A stretch of 64,000 bases of DNA, from positions 1 to 64,000 of the forward strand of contig VFZF01000010.1 in the NCBI GenBank assembly GCA_016871335.1. Reading direction: 5' to 3'. Positions 52,799-61,988 of the stretch are shown here, piece by piece. Under the pieces are notes generated by a model. The model made no database searches. It saw nothing but the letters and a program-made list of their open reading frames with translations, and had not been told where the DNA came from. Numbering within the stretch: the first letter of the stretch is position 1; every line of letters begins with the position of its first letter. A program made the translations under genes and the position numbers. Origin of the DNA: Acidimicrobiia bacterium (lineage in GTDB: Bacteria; Acidobacteriota; Vicinamibacteria; Vicinamibacterales; SCN-69-37).

Positions 52799-53656
52799 TC
52801 AGAACGTGATCGTGATCGGTTCGGGCGTGAAGCAGCCGATCAGCATCGCCAGGGCGAGCAGCGCAACCAGGACGCGTCCAGGCGTCAGCGGTGTGTGGTC
52901 GTCGAGGGGCGCGGGATGGCGGTAGCCCATGAACCAGGCCATTGCGCTGAGCATGAGGGCCATCACGATCCAGCTTTCAGTCAGGAAGGCCAGCGCAATG
53001 ACGAGCCCGAGCGTGGCGATGGACAGATACCGTGCTCGTGGCCCGAGGACGGCGTACGCAATGTGGCCGCCGTCCAGCTGGCCAAACGGCAGCAGGTTGA
53101 GAGCCGTGGCCAGCATGCCGAACCACGCGGCGTAGCCGAGCGGGTGGATGAAGATGTCGGTGCCCTCGAGCAGCGGGCCGTGAATCTGCCGCGCAATCCA
53201 CTTGAACAGGACCGGCTCTCCCAGCCAGATGCCGAATCCGCCCTCCGGCACGACATCCACCGTCGAGAGCGAGATGCCGATGATGAGGAATGGAATCAGG
53301 GTGATGAACCCCGCGAGCGGACCGGCGACGCCGATGTCGAACAACGCGCGCCGGGAGGGGAAGGGCTCGAGGATGCGGATCACCGCGCCGAACGTGCCCG
53401 TCATCGGCAGCGGCGCCGGCAGGAAGAAGGGCAGTGTGCAGTCGACGTTGTGCCAGCGGCACGCGAAGTAGTGCCCGAACTCGTGGGCTCCGAGAATCAA
53501 CAGGATTGCGAACGAGTATTCCAGGCCGACAAAGTACGTGGTGGTGACGACCGTCAGCAGGACCAGCAGCAGGGGCCGTCCGGCCTTGTGTTGGAACTTG
53601 GGGGGAGGCGGCGGCAACTCCGCCGGGTAGACCCAGAACGGCTGGGGCTCACTCAC
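52799..53656 (-). CDS. Site-2 protease family (M50) membrane metalloprotease
   Basis: A 285-residue intramembrane zinc protease. GAHEFGHYFACRW supplies the HExxH site (HEFGH, about residue 68), and ALNLLPFGQLDGGHIAYAVL supplies the second motif with the metal-binding Asp (about 195-212). About six hydrophobic segments are present. It lacks a PDZ domain, unlike RseP. Such enzymes cut membrane-bound anti-sigma factors or other substrates; the target is unknown. GTG 53656 overlaps the HU gene stop by 8 bases, so it is cotranscribed with hup. Confidence 0.87.
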   Translation of the reverse strand: MSEPQPFWVYPAELPPPPPKFQHKAGRPLLLVLLTVVTTTYFVGLEYSFAILLILGAHEFGHYFACRWHNVDCTLPFFLPAPLPMTGTFGAVIRILEPFPSRRALFDIGVAGPLAGFITLIPFLIIGISLSTVDVVPEGGFGIWLGEPVLFKWIARQIHGPLLEGTDIFIHPLGYAAWFGMLATALNLLPFGQLDGGHIAYAVLGPRARYLSIATLGLVIALAFLTESWIVMALMLSAMAWFMGYRHPAPLDDHTPLTPGRVLVALLALAMLIGCFTPEPITITF

Positions 53657-53924
53657 CGGAGATGTTCTGGAGGTCTTTGCCGGGTTTGAACCGAATCGTG
53701 CGGCCGGGAGGAATCTTCACTTCCTTGCCCGTCCGGGGATTGCGGCCGATGCCACGTTTGCGGGGTTTGACCTGAAACACCCCGAAACCACGCAGCTCAA
53801 TGCGGTCACCCTTCATCATGGAGGCTCGCATGGCGTCAAACACCGCGTCGACGGCCACTTCGGCCTTCACTTTGGTGATTTCAGCGATACGCGACACCTC
53901 GTTTACGATGTCGACTTTGATCAT
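53649..53924 (-). CDS. HU/IHF-family DNA-binding protein
   Basis: A 91-residue nucleoid protein. The N-terminal helices (IVNEVSRIAEITKVKAEVAV, DAVFDAMRASMMKGDRIELR) and the beta-arm region GFGVFQVKPRKRGIGRNPRT, then GKEVKIPPGRTIRFKPGKDL are diagnostic, with the arm-tip Asn-Pro present. GRNPRTGKE is HU/IHF-typical. It bends and compacts DNA. A strong promoter and a 9-bp palindrome lie just upstream, and the gene is divergent from der. Confidence 0.94.
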   Translation of the reverse strand: MIKVDIVNEVSRIAEITKVKAEVAVDAVFDAMRASMMKGDRIELRGFGVFQVKPRKRGIGRNPRTGKEVKIPPGRTIRFKPGKDLQNISGE

Positions 53925-53944
53925 GACTTCCGGGGCACCTGATG

Positions 53945-53983
53945 TCCGTAAGTGACTATAAAGACACCTACTTACGGAGTCAA
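53945..53983 (-). promoter_or_regulatory. Promoter of the HU-like gene overlapped by a 9-bp palindrome
   Basis: On the minus strand TTGACT (53983-53978) and TATAGT (53960-53955) are separated by exactly 17 bases, a near-consensus sigma-70 promoter. TCCGTAAGT (53945-53953) and ACTTACGGA (53970-53978) form a perfect 9-bp inverted repeat. One arm occupies the spacer and part of the -35, the other lies just after the -10. That is a good place for a repressor; no regulator is identified. Confidence 0.72.
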
Positions 53984-54011
53984 GTCTCCCCGTAACTGCT
54001 ACACTGTCCCG

Positions 54012-55376
54012 ATGGCCGCTTCTGGTGTGGGGCCCACAGTGGTGCTGGTTGGCCGGCCCAACGTGGGGAAGTCCACTCTCTTTAATCGTATTGCCGGGAC
54101 CCGGCGCTCCATTGTGGCGCCCGTCGCCGGAACCACGCGTGATGTGGTGACTGCGCCTGCCGAGTGGTCGGGCCGGAATTTCACGCTTGTGGACACCGGA
54201 GGATTGTTTGGCGCGACGACCGACCCGTTGCATGCGATGGTCGTGGACCACGGCATGCGCGCGCTCAAGTCGGCCGACCTGCTGGTCTTCCTGGTCGATG
54301 GCCGCGACGGGCTCGTGGTCGGTGATGAACAGATCGCGCAGGCGATCCGCGCCGTGAACTGTCCGGTGCTGCTGGTCGTGAACAAGGCGGACGACAAACG
54401 GTCGGTCGCGCGCGCCAACGAATTTCACAAGCTGGGGTTCGGCGGCCAGTTCGAGGTGTCGGCCGAACACGGCACCGGCGTTTACGAATTGCTCGACGCG
54501 CTCATTGCCGCCATGCCGGCCAAGTCCACGGAACCTGCGCCGGAGGCTGACCCCGAGATCGCCATCGCGATCGTCGGCAGGCCCAACGTCGGCAAATCCT
54601 CGCTGGTCAATCGGTTGCTGCGCGAAGAGCGCGTCATGGTCAGTGATCTGCCGGGCACCACCCGCGACTCCGTGGACGTCGTGTTGCAGTATCAAAAGCG
54701 CCGGCTGCGTCTGGTCGACACGGCGGGGATGCGCCGGCCCGGCAAGGTGGCGACCGCCGGTCAGGTGGAGTCGATCAGCGTGGTGCTCGCCAAGCGTGCG
54801 ATGGCGCAGGCCGATGTGGCCGTGCTGGTGATCGATGCGGCCGAGGGCCCCACCGATCGTGACGCCGCGATCGCCGGCGAAGCGGAAGAGGCCGGCTGCG
54901 GCGTCGTCATTGTCGTCAACAAGTGGGACTTGATGGCGGAGCGGATGGGGGATGATCCGCAGCAGTTCGTGAAGGACTACGACGACAAGCTGCGGTTCCA
55001 GCTCAAGTTCCTGGAGTTTGCACCGGTCATTCATGTGTCGGCGCTGACCGGGGATCGCACCGCGAAGATGTTGGAGATGGCGGTGCGGGTGGCCGATGCG
55101 CGACGGAAGCGTGTGGGCACGTCGGAGTTGAATCGGTTCGTCGAGTCGATCACGGCGGCGAATCCGCCGACGAGCAAACACCGGCGGCAGGTGCGCATCA
55201 TGTATGCGTCGCAGATTGCGAGTGCGCCGCCGCGCTTTGTGTTCTTCACCAATGTGGCGACGGAGTTCCACTTCTCCTATGAGCGGTTCCTCGTGAATCA
55301 GCTGCGCGAGAAGTTCGGATTTCTCGGTACCCCCATCCGCATCAGCGTGCGACGCCGCGCGCGGAAGGAACTGTGA
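54012..55376 (+). CDS. der: Ribosome-assembly GTPase Der (EngA)
   Basis: A 454-residue protein with two tandem G-domains. G1 motifs are VLVGRPNVGKSTLFNRI (about residue 10) and AIVGRPNVGKSSLVNRL (about 190). G3 is VDTGGLF and VDTAGMR; G4 is NKAD and NKWDLM. The C-terminal KH-like domain (from about 355) ends VRRRARKEL. Der matures the 50S subunit. ATG 54012 follows a possible TACACT -10 within ten bases, so the mRNA may have almost no leader. The GTG of the next gene overlaps its stop. Confidence 0.95.
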   Translation: MAASGVGPTVVLVGRPNVGKSTLFNRIAGTRRSIVAPVAGTTRDVVTAPAEWSGRNFTLVDTGGLFGATTDPLHAMVVDHGMRALKSADLLVFLVDGRDGLVVGDEQIAQAIRAVNCPVLLVVNKADDKRSVARANEFHKLGFGGQFEVSAEHGTGVYELLDALIAAMPAKSTEPAPEADPEIAIAIVGRPNVGKSSLVNRLLREERVMVSDLPGTTRDSVDVVLQYQKRRLRLVDTAGMRRPGKVATAGQVESISVVLAKRAMAQADVAVLVIDAAEGPTDRDAAIAGEAEEAGCGVVIVVNKWDLMAERMGDDPQQFVKDYDDKLRFQLKFLEFAPVIHVSALTGDRTAKMLEMAVRVADARRKRVGTSELNRFVESITAANPPTSKHRRQVRIMYASQIASAPPRFVFFTNVATEFHFSYERFLVNQLREKFGFLGTPIRISVRRRARKEL

Positions 55377-55873
55377 GATATACTGGCGATCCACTCGTGG
55401 ACGCGGTTTCGATTCCCAATCGGCCGGCATTCCGGGCTCAGGAGGTCTGCGAGATCGCGGCCGTCCCGCCGTTTGTGCTCCGTGGGTGGGAGGCCGAGTT
55501 TCCCGATTTGGGGGTGGCCAAGACGCCGGCCGGCCCGCGGGTCTACCGGCGCGAGGATGTCGAGCGGGTGCTGCATCTCAAGCGCCTGATTCTGGTCGAG
55601 GGCCTGACCCTGGCCGGGGCTCGGCGCCGGCTCACCGAAGAGGCCGAAGCGGCCTCCGGAGTGAGTGACGACCTGCTGTTGCCACCAGACGTGATGGGGC
55701 AGCCGGCGGGATTGGACGACGGTGCGCGGGCGCACCTGACGGAGGTAAAGCGGGGACTCCAGTGGATCCTCAAGACACTCGGCGGCCCCCCAGCCTCCGA
55801 GTTCATGTTGGCACCCGAACCGGCCCCAAGCCGGGCGAGTGGCAGCAAGAGCGGCAAGACGAAGAAGAAGTAG
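55373..55873 (+). CDS. MerR-like transcriptional regulator (HTH domain, no recognisable effector domain)
   Basis: A 166-residue protein. Residues about 18-85 form a MerR-type winged helix: FRAQEVCEIAAVPPFVLRGW, then EAEFPDLG, PAGPRVYRREDVERVLHLKR and LILVEGLTLAGARRRL. The C-terminal part is a short helical stretch and a Lys/Ser-rich tail (SGKTKKK), without a metal- or drug-binding domain. GTG 55373 overlaps der (GTGA); GTG 55397 is a possible alternative. Similar short MerR proteins in Acidobacteria and Deltaproteobacteria often sit near tRNA or ihf genes. Targets are unknown. Confidence 0.75.
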   Translation: MRYTGDPLVDAVSIPNRPAFRAQEVCEIAAVPPFVLRGWEAEFPDLGVAKTPAGPRVYRREDVERVLHLKRLILVEGLTLAGARRRLTEEAEAASGVSDDLLLPPDVMGQPAGLDDGARAHLTEVKRGLQWILKTLGGPPASEFMLAPEPAPSRASGSKSGKTKKK

Positions 55874-55880
55874 TTGTCGG

Positions 55881-55957
<77 letters not shown>

Positions 55958-56003
55958 TTTCTTCTTCCACCCATCCGCCCATCTCAAGAACCCCACTCCA
56001 GTA

Positions 56004-56032
56004 TTGACTTGAGCTACGACCGGCCATAAAGT
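56004..56032 (+). promoter_or_regulatory. Sigma-70-type promoter of the second TonB receptor gene
   Basis: TTGACT (56004-56009) and TAAAGT (56027-56032) are separated by exactly 17 bases. The predicted start of transcription is near 56040, leaving a leader of about 95 bases before ATG 56135, with GGAGGAGGAA as a strong ribosome binding site. Confidence 0.75.
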
Positions 56033-56134
56033 CCCGGGGAGCTCTCAGCCGCGTTTACTCCTGCGTTACGAAATGACGCGGATTGTGAGGCCCGTGCAAG
56101 TCGGTAGTTGGTGCATTTGGAGGAGGAACAGTAC

Positions 56135-59100
56135 ATGACACGACGCGTTTGGCGCGTGCTGCTTGCGGCAGCTCTCGTCGTCACAACCTCGTCCCTGGCG
56201 TTTGCGCAGGGCACGTCGTCCATCACGGGCGTCGTCACAGACTCGGCCGGCGGCGTCATTCCTGGCGCCACGGTGGTGGTCACGAACAACGCGACCGGGG
56301 CGAAGTCTGAAACGGTGACCGGAGCCAACGGCACCTATAACGTGGCGGCGCTGCAGGCCGGCACGTATACGGTGGCCGCGACGCTGACGGGATTCAAGAC
56401 GGCGCAGAACGCCAACGTCCGGGTGGCCCTCGGTGTTCCGGCCACGGTGAACATGACGCTCGAAGTCGGGTCACTGACCGAGACGGTCAACGTCACCAGC
56501 AGCACCGAACTCATCAACACGCAGACGGCCACGGTGCAGGCGACGCTGAACTCAGATCAACTCAACCGGATGCCGACACCGACGCGGAATGCCCTCAACG
56601 CCGTGACGTTTCTGCCCGGCATCAATACGCCCGGGACCAACCGCGACTCCACCATCAACGGATTGCCGGAGTCGTTTATCCAGATCACGACTGACGGTGT
56701 CAGCAATAACGATAACTTCCTGCGTACCACGGACGGCTTCTTTGCGTCGGTGACGCCGCGGCAAGATGCGGTCGAAGCAGTGACAGTCACATTGGCTGCG
56801 GCTGGAGCCAGCCAGGGCGGGAGCGGCGCGATTACCATCGCGTTTCAGACCCGTTCCGGCTCGAACCGGTTCTCGGGCAGTTTGTACGAGTACTACCGCG
56901 ATCCGAGGCTCAACTCGAACTACTTCTTCAACAAGGTCAACGGCCTGCCGAAGAACGAAGTCAAGCTGAACCAGTATGGTGGTCGTGTCGGCGGTCCCAT
57001 CGCGCTCCCGGGGCTCGACCTGCGGGGCAAGGCGTTCTACTTCCTGAACTACGAGCAGATTCGCTTTCCCAATAGTTTCACGCGCACCCGTACGACCCTG
57101 AATCCGCGTTCCGCGGACGGATGGTTTCGCTACAACCTTGTGTCTGGCGGTGTGACGACCGTGCGTGAAGTCAACGTACTTACGCTGGCAGCGGCGAACG
57201 CGCAGATCGCCGGCAAGGACGCCACGGTCGCCTCGCTCCTTGCGAAGATCCAGGCTGGCATGGCGACGACGGGCACCCTCAACACCACGGCGAATCCGCT
57301 TCTTGACAGCTACGTGTTCCTCAGCCCGGGGAAGCTGTTCGAACACCAGCCCACGACGCGGCTGGACTACAACATCACGGATCGGCACCGGTTGAGCGGT
57401 TCGATGTCCGTCATCTGGGCCGAGCGCACGCCGGACTACTTGAACGGCACGGATGGCCGGTTCCCGGGAGCCACGAATATCCGCGACTTCCAGTCGAAGC
57501 GGCCGTTGTATACGCTGACACTTCGGTCGACGATCTCCCAGAACGTCGTCAACGAACTGCGCGGGGGCATCACCGCGTTGGGTGGGCAGTCGAACTTCGG
57601 CTACCCGAGTGCGATTCCCTCGCGCAACGACATCACGTCATTCGCGGATCAGGGGGGGTATGCTCTGGGGTTTGGCCTCGGTCTGACGAACTGGTGGGTC
57701 AGTAATGGTCCGAGCTGGCGTGCGGCCCCGACCTACAGCGTGGCGAACACGATGAACTGGCAGCGAGGGAGCCACAGCATCCAGGTTGGTGCTGAGTGGC
57801 TGCGTTCGACGGCCGAAGAAAGCGCGCAGCAGATCGTGCCTGGCGTGAACTTCGGGTTCAGCACCCAGTTCGATCCGGCGGCGGGGCTGTTTACCACGAC
57901 CAACTTCCCGGGAGCGTCGGCGGCACAGTTGACGGACGCGCGGTCGCTCTATGCACTGTTGACGGGGCGCGTGACTTCGATCACGGGGCAGGCGGCGCTG
58001 GATCCGGCGACGAACAAGTACGTGGCGTTCGGTCCCCGCACGCGAACCGGTCAGATCAACGTCTATTCCGGCTTCGTGCAGGACTCGTGGCGAGTCAGGC
58101 CGACGTTGACGGTGAATTTCGGACTGCGGTATGACCTGCAGACACCCTTCACCGCCAACAACGACATCATGTCGACGGTTGGCCTTGATGACGTCTGCGG
58201 CATGTCCGGCATCGGTGCCAACACCAACGTCTACAACCGGTGCAACTTCAACTCGCCGGGGGCTAACAGTGGCAAGGCGATTCCGTCGTACCAGCAGTTG
58301 ACGCGGAGCACAAACGGCTACAACACCGACAAGAACAACTTCTCGCCGTCGGTGAGTGCCGCGTGGCGGCCCAACGTCCAGAGTGGCTGGCTGCGTAGTG
58401 TGCTGGGTGATCCTGATCAGGCCACGATCCGGGCAGGGTGGTCCGTGGCGTACTCACGGCAGGGGATGAGTCAGTTCACGGGGGTCTTCGGGTCGAATCC
58501 GGGAAGCACCATCACTCTGACACGCGACACCAACACCGGGTTGGTGCCGACCGGCGAGGCGTGGCCCGTGTTGTACAGCCAGAAGAACAGGTTGTCGGTC
58601 CAGTCATTCAACGAGACGCCGGTGTTTCCCATCGTCTCTCGGCCGGATCGGGCTGACAGCATCAGTGCCTTTGCGCCGGACCTGACCATGGAGCGGGCGC
58701 AGACATGGAACGTCGGCATCCAGCGGGCCATTGGTTCCGACATGGCCGTCGAAGTGCGGTATGTCGGCACCCGCGGCGACCAGCAGTGGTCAACGCTCGA
58801 CTACAACGGCATCCGCAGCGAAAACCTGCTCGCCAATGGGTTCATGGACGAGTTCAAGCTCGCCATGGTGAACTTGGCTGCCAATAATGCCGCCGGCGGC
58901 ACGCGCGCGGGGTCCTTCGCCTACTTCGGGACGGGCACTGGGACCAGCCCGCTCCCGATCTACCTGGCGTATTTTAATGGGCGCACGGACGCCACCAACG
59001 CCGCAGCCTACACGGGCGGTACCGCGTCGTGGGCAAGCACCACGTTCGCGGCGAGGCTCGCACCGGCGAATCCTTCGCCGTTGGGCGCCGCGGGGGACCT

Positions 59101-60043
59101 CGATGGCAATGCCACCAGGCGCGCAAACGCGCTGGCGGCGGGACTCCCCGCGAACTTCTTTGTGGTGAATCCCCGCATGAACGGCGTCAACGTCACGGAC
59201 AGCGGTGCGTTCAGCGACTACCACGCGTTGCAGATCGATCTGCGCCGCCGCCTCTCGCGTGGCCTGTCGGCGAGCGTCAACTACCAGTTCGCCCACGAGC
59301 GTGGGTCCGCGTTCGACGGGTTCTCGTTCGGACGCACAATGGTGAATGGCGGTAACGTGCGGCATGCGTTCAAAGGGCAGTGGGATTGGACGATTCCCGT
59401 CGGACGCGGACAGCGCCTGGGCTCGGATATGCACCCGGTACTCGACGCGATTCTTGGAGGCTGGAGCATGAACGGAGTTGGCCGCATCCAGGCCAGGACG
59501 CTGAACTTCGGCAACGTCCGCCTCGTCGGCATGACGGTCGACCAGTTGACTGACATGTATAAGTTCTATCGACGGACCAACGCGAATACGGGCCGTACTG
59601 AAATCTGGATGCTGCCAGAAGACGTGATCCTGAACACGCGCCGGGCGTACTCTGTCAGCAGCACGGGAGTGGCCGGGCAGGCCTACACGGGCTACTCGAC
59701 CTCGCTCGGCGTTCCAGAGGGGCGGTACATTGCTCCCGCCAACACGGCCTCGTGTATTCAAATCAAGGCCGGTGACTGCGCACCGAGGTCGGTACTCGTG
59801 CGTGCACCGTGGTTCACACGGTTCGACGTGGGTGTCACCAAGCGCTTCAACGTGCGGGGCACCAAGAACTTCGAAGTCCGTGCTGACGTGCTGAACCTGT
59901 TCGACAACGTCAACTTCAACCCGGTGGCCAACCCCGGTTCAGGCGCGACCATCTTCCAGGTCACCAGCGCCTACACCGACGCCAGCAACACCTACGACCC
60001 GGGTGGCCGCCTCGGCCAGTTGATGATTCGCTTCAACTGGTAG
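56135..60043 (+). CDS. TonB-dependent outer-membrane receptor, Oar-like (second copy)
   Basis: ATG 56135, preceded by GGAGGAGGAACAGTAC, gives 1302 residues. A signal peptide ends LAFAQ (about 26). The carboxypeptidase-regulatory-like domain follows (ITGVVTDSAGGVIPGATVVV, then GTYTVAATLTGFKTAQN), then a plug (ATLNSDQLNRMPTPTRNALN; AVTVTLAAAGASQGGSGAIT) and a long barrel ending LGQLMIRFNW with a terminal aromatic residue. TonB receptors bring large ligands across the outer membrane; the ligand is unknown. Sequence and length differ clearly from the 13.7-kb receptor, so this is not a recent duplicate. A VWFA-type gene follows, and a terminator lies between. Confidence 0.9.
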   Translation: MTRRVWRVLLAAALVVTTSSLAFAQGTSSITGVVTDSAGGVIPGATVVVTNNATGAKSETVTGANGTYNVAALQAGTYTVAATLTGFKTAQNANVRVALGVPATVNMTLEVGSLTETVNVTSSTELINTQTATVQATLNSDQLNRMPTPTRNALNAVTFLPGINTPGTNRDSTINGLPESFIQITTDGVSNNDNFLRTTDGFFASVTPRQDAVEAVTVTLAAAGASQGGSGAITIAFQTRSGSNRFSGSLYEYYRDPRLNSNYFFNKVNGLPKNEVKLNQYGGRVGGPIALPGLDLRGKAFYFLNYEQIRFPNSFTRTRTTLNPRSADGWFRYNLVSGGVTTVREVNVLTLAAANAQIAGKDATVASLLAKIQAGMATTGTLNTTANPLLDSYVFLSPGKLFEHQPTTRLDYNITDRHRLSGSMSVIWAERTPDYLNGTDGRFPGATNIRDFQSKRPLYTLTLRSTISQNVVNELRGGITALGGQSNFGYPSAIPSRNDITSFADQGGYALGFGLGLTNWWVSNGPSWRAAPTYSVANTMNWQRGSHSIQVGAEWLRSTAEESAQQIVPGVNFGFSTQFDPAAGLFTTTNFPGASAAQLTDARSLYALLTGRVTSITGQAALDPATNKYVAFGPRTRTGQINVYSGFVQDSWRVRPTLTVNFGLRYDLQTPFTANNDIMSTVGLDDVCGMSGIGANTNVYNRCNFNSPGANSGKAIPSYQQLTRSTNGYNTDKNNFSPSVSAAWRPNVQSGWLRSVLGDPDQATIRAGWSVAYSRQGMSQFTGVFGSNPGSTITLTRDTNTGLVPTGEAWPVLYSQKNRLSVQSFNETPVFPIVSRPDRADSISAFAPDLTMERAQTWNVGIQRAIGSDMAVEVRYVGTRGDQQWSTLDYNGIRSENLLANGFMDEFKLAMVNLAANNAAGGTRAGSFAYFGTGTGTSPLPIYLAYFNGRTDATNAAAYTGGTASWASTTFAARLAPANPSPLGAAGDLDGNATRRANALAAGLPANFFVVNPRMNGVNVTDSGAFSDYHALQIDLRRRLSRGLSASVNYQFAHERGSAFDGFSFGRTMVNGGNVRHAFKGQWDWTIPVGRGQRLGSDMHPVLDAILGGWSMNGVGRIQARTLNFGNVRLVGMTVDQLTDMYKFYRRTNANTGRTEIWMLPEDVILNTRRAYSVSSTGVAGQAYTGYSTSLGVPEGRYIAPANTASCIQIKAGDCAPRSVLVRAPWFTRFDVGVTKRFNVRGTKNFEVRADVLNLFDNVNFNPVANPGSGATIFQVTSAYTDASNTYDPGGRLGQLMIRFNW

Positions 60044-60064
60044 TCGCGGAAGCGCACACACACG

Positions 60065-60097
60065 AAGGGCGGGTCCTCAGGGACCCGCCCTTTTTTT
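60065..60097 (+). terminator. Rho-independent terminator after the second TonB receptor gene
   Basis: AAGGGCGGGTCC, a four-base loop TCAG, GGACCCGCCCTT, then a run of T. A 12-bp GC-rich stem with a T tail is close to the ideal intrinsic terminator. Confidence 0.92.
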
Positions 60098-60122
60098 GTG
60101 GTCCGGCTAGACTGGTATCCCC

Positions 60123-61886
60123 ATGATGCGCATCTCCATCTGTCTCGTCTTCGTCTGCGTGGCGGCTCTGGTCCCGTCGCAGGCGCAGGAGCGCGCGGCG
60201 CGACTGCTGCAGATTGATTTTCAGGCTCTTGATGCAGCAGGGCAGGTGATTGGCGACCTGACGCCCGCAGAGGTGGACCTGCGCATCGACGGGCGGCGCC
60301 GCGAGGTGAAGGCGCTGCGACGGATCGCGGCGGCCCCGGCGGCCGTGAAGACGACGGGACTCCCGGCGCCGTATGGCGCCAGTCTCGATTCGGCGACCGG
60401 CCGCACCCTGCTGCTGCTTGTCGATCAGGATTCGTTCCGCGTCGGGCAGGAACCGCCGATTCGCTCGGCGGTGTCGGGACTGCTGCGCGAGCTCGGCCCA
60501 TCGGATTTTGTCACCGTCGTCGGCATGCCGTACGGGGGAGTGCCGGTGCGGTCCACCAATGACCACACCCGCGTGCAGCACGCCGTCGATCTGCTGGTCG
60601 GGCAGCGGTCCCGAGACGAAGGGGGCTCGGCGATGGCCTGCCGGACCCGGCTTGTGCTCGAGTCGGTCGAGACGATGTTGCGATCGTTTGAGAACCGCAC
60701 CGTGCCGACGACGGTCGTGTTGTTCACGGCGGGGTTGTCGGCGCCACGGCGGGACGCGCCGTTTGCGCGAGCGCCTGGCATGTGTGAACTGCAGAGCGAC
60801 CTGTTTCAGCGCGTCGGTGCAGCCGCAGGTGCTGCCCGCGTCAACTTCTACATCGCGCAGCCCGACGACGTGAACGCGGCGACGGGGCAGGGGCAGGAGT
60901 TTCAGTCGCTGAGCGGCAGTGACTCCAACGCGTTGAGCAGTCCATTGGCGGGCATCGAACATCTCGCTGGTGTGACGCGTGGTGTCCGCGTCCCGCTGAC
61001 GGCGCTGGGCACCGGTGCGCTCGACCGTGTCGCCAGGGAGACCGCCTCCTACCTGGTGGCGGAGATTGAACCGCAGCTTACTGACTATGACCCTCATGGA
61101 CGAAGGCTCGACATTCGAGTGACGCGGCCTGGCGTCACGGTGAGGGCCCGGCCGGAAATCACGTTCTCGCGTACGCCGGACCGGACGGCGGGAGCCAGGG
61201 TCACGGTCACTGACATGTTGTTGTCCGCCGCGACGTTCAGCGACCTGCCGCTGCGAGCCGCGGCGTTCACGATGGGCGCACCCGACGGGCAGGTGCAGGT
61301 GGCGATTCTTGCCGAGCCTGAGGATCGCGCGCTCGCGATCAGCTCAGCTGGCGCGGTGCTGGTGACTGACGATGGCTCGGTGGTGGCGCGCTGGTCGGCT
61401 GTGGACGCGGGTGAGTCTCCGCTGGTGGGGGCCATGCGCGTGAAGCCGGGCCGGTATCGCCTTCGCGTCGCCGCCGTTGATGCCGCGGGGCGAGGCGGCG
61501 CGGCCGACTATCGGTTTGATGCGAGTCTGGTGCCGGTGGGCACGTTGCAGCTGGGAGGTCTGGTCCTCGGCCTGTCGCGCGACGGGCAACTGATTCCGCG
61601 GTTGTCGTTTGCGGATGAACCGTCAGCGCTCGCGTCGTTTGAGATGTACGGCGGAGTGGAGGGCACCGCAGTCACGGCCTTTCTCGAGGTTGCGGCCTCG
61701 ATCGATGGCCCGGCGGTCGTGGCCGTGCCGTTAGCCATCCAGGCTCAGGGCAACGGCCGATTCCTCGCGATTGGGACCGTGCCGCTCGGCGCGTTGACGC
61801 CCGGCGACTACGCCGTGCGCGGCCTGCTGCGCCTCGAGAACGGTACCACCGGCCGGACGCTTCGCACGCTTCGCAAGACCAAGTAG
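60123..61886 (+). CDS. Secreted VWFA-like domain protein
   Basis: A 587-residue exported protein with a signal peptide (ISICLVFVCVAALVPSQAQ). It has the acidobacterial N-terminal beta-domain pattern (LLQIDFQALDAAGQVIGDLT, PAEVDLRIDGRRREV), then a von Willebrand A-like core starting RTLLLLVDQDSFRVG (about 100) with VVLFTAGLSAPRRD and RVNFYIAQPDDVN (about 240). The C-terminal 250 residues are beta-rich repeats. It is longer than typical VWFA-related proteins. ATG 60123 or the Met immediately after it is the start. Its location right after a TonB receptor mirrors the VWFA-receptor pair at 12.3-16.9 kb. Role unknown. Confidence 0.75.
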   Translation: MMRISICLVFVCVAALVPSQAQERAARLLQIDFQALDAAGQVIGDLTPAEVDLRIDGRRREVKALRRIAAAPAAVKTTGLPAPYGASLDSATGRTLLLLVDQDSFRVGQEPPIRSAVSGLLRELGPSDFVTVVGMPYGGVPVRSTNDHTRVQHAVDLLVGQRSRDEGGSAMACRTRLVLESVETMLRSFENRTVPTTVVLFTAGLSAPRRDAPFARAPGMCELQSDLFQRVGAAAGAARVNFYIAQPDDVNAATGQGQEFQSLSGSDSNALSSPLAGIEHLAGVTRGVRVPLTALGTGALDRVARETASYLVAEIEPQLTDYDPHGRRLDIRVTRPGVTVRARPEITFSRTPDRTAGARVTVTDMLLSAATFSDLPLRAAAFTMGAPDGQVQVAILAEPEDRALAISSAGAVLVTDDGSVVARWSAVDAGESPLVGAMRVKPGRYRLRVAAVDAAGRGGAADYRFDASLVPVGTLQLGGLVLGLSRDGQLIPRLSFADEPSALASFEMYGGVEGTAVTAFLEVAASIDGPAVVAVPLAIQAQGNGRFLAIGTVPLGALTPGDYAVRGLLRLENGTTGRTLRTLRKTK

Positions 61887-61978
61887 GGCCCGCTGAACTG
61901 TAGCGGGCCGCATTGGCGCGCTCAACCCCAGCGCGCCCTACGTACGGGCCCTGCTGGCGCGCTCGAGCCCAGGGCGCC
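61887..61978. repeat. Three consecutive hairpins of a GGCxCGCT-N7-AGCGxGCC type
   Basis: Hairpins at 61887-61909, 61915-61937 and 61956-61978 each have an 8-bp stem and a 7-base loop; the third has one mismatch. The second and third also share 24 of 29 bases as a direct repeat (61913-61941 and 61954-61982). They lie between the convergent VWFA and ABC-F genes and may act as bidirectional terminators or be REP-like elements. Confidence 0.75.
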
Positions 61979-61988
61979 CTGCGAGGTC

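Noticed and set aside
53649-55430. 593-codon minus-strand frame covering der and ending in the HU gene
   Set aside because: Only the last 91 codons are HU. The rest is antisense to the secure Der GTPase, and ATG 53924 with its own promoter is the correct HU start.
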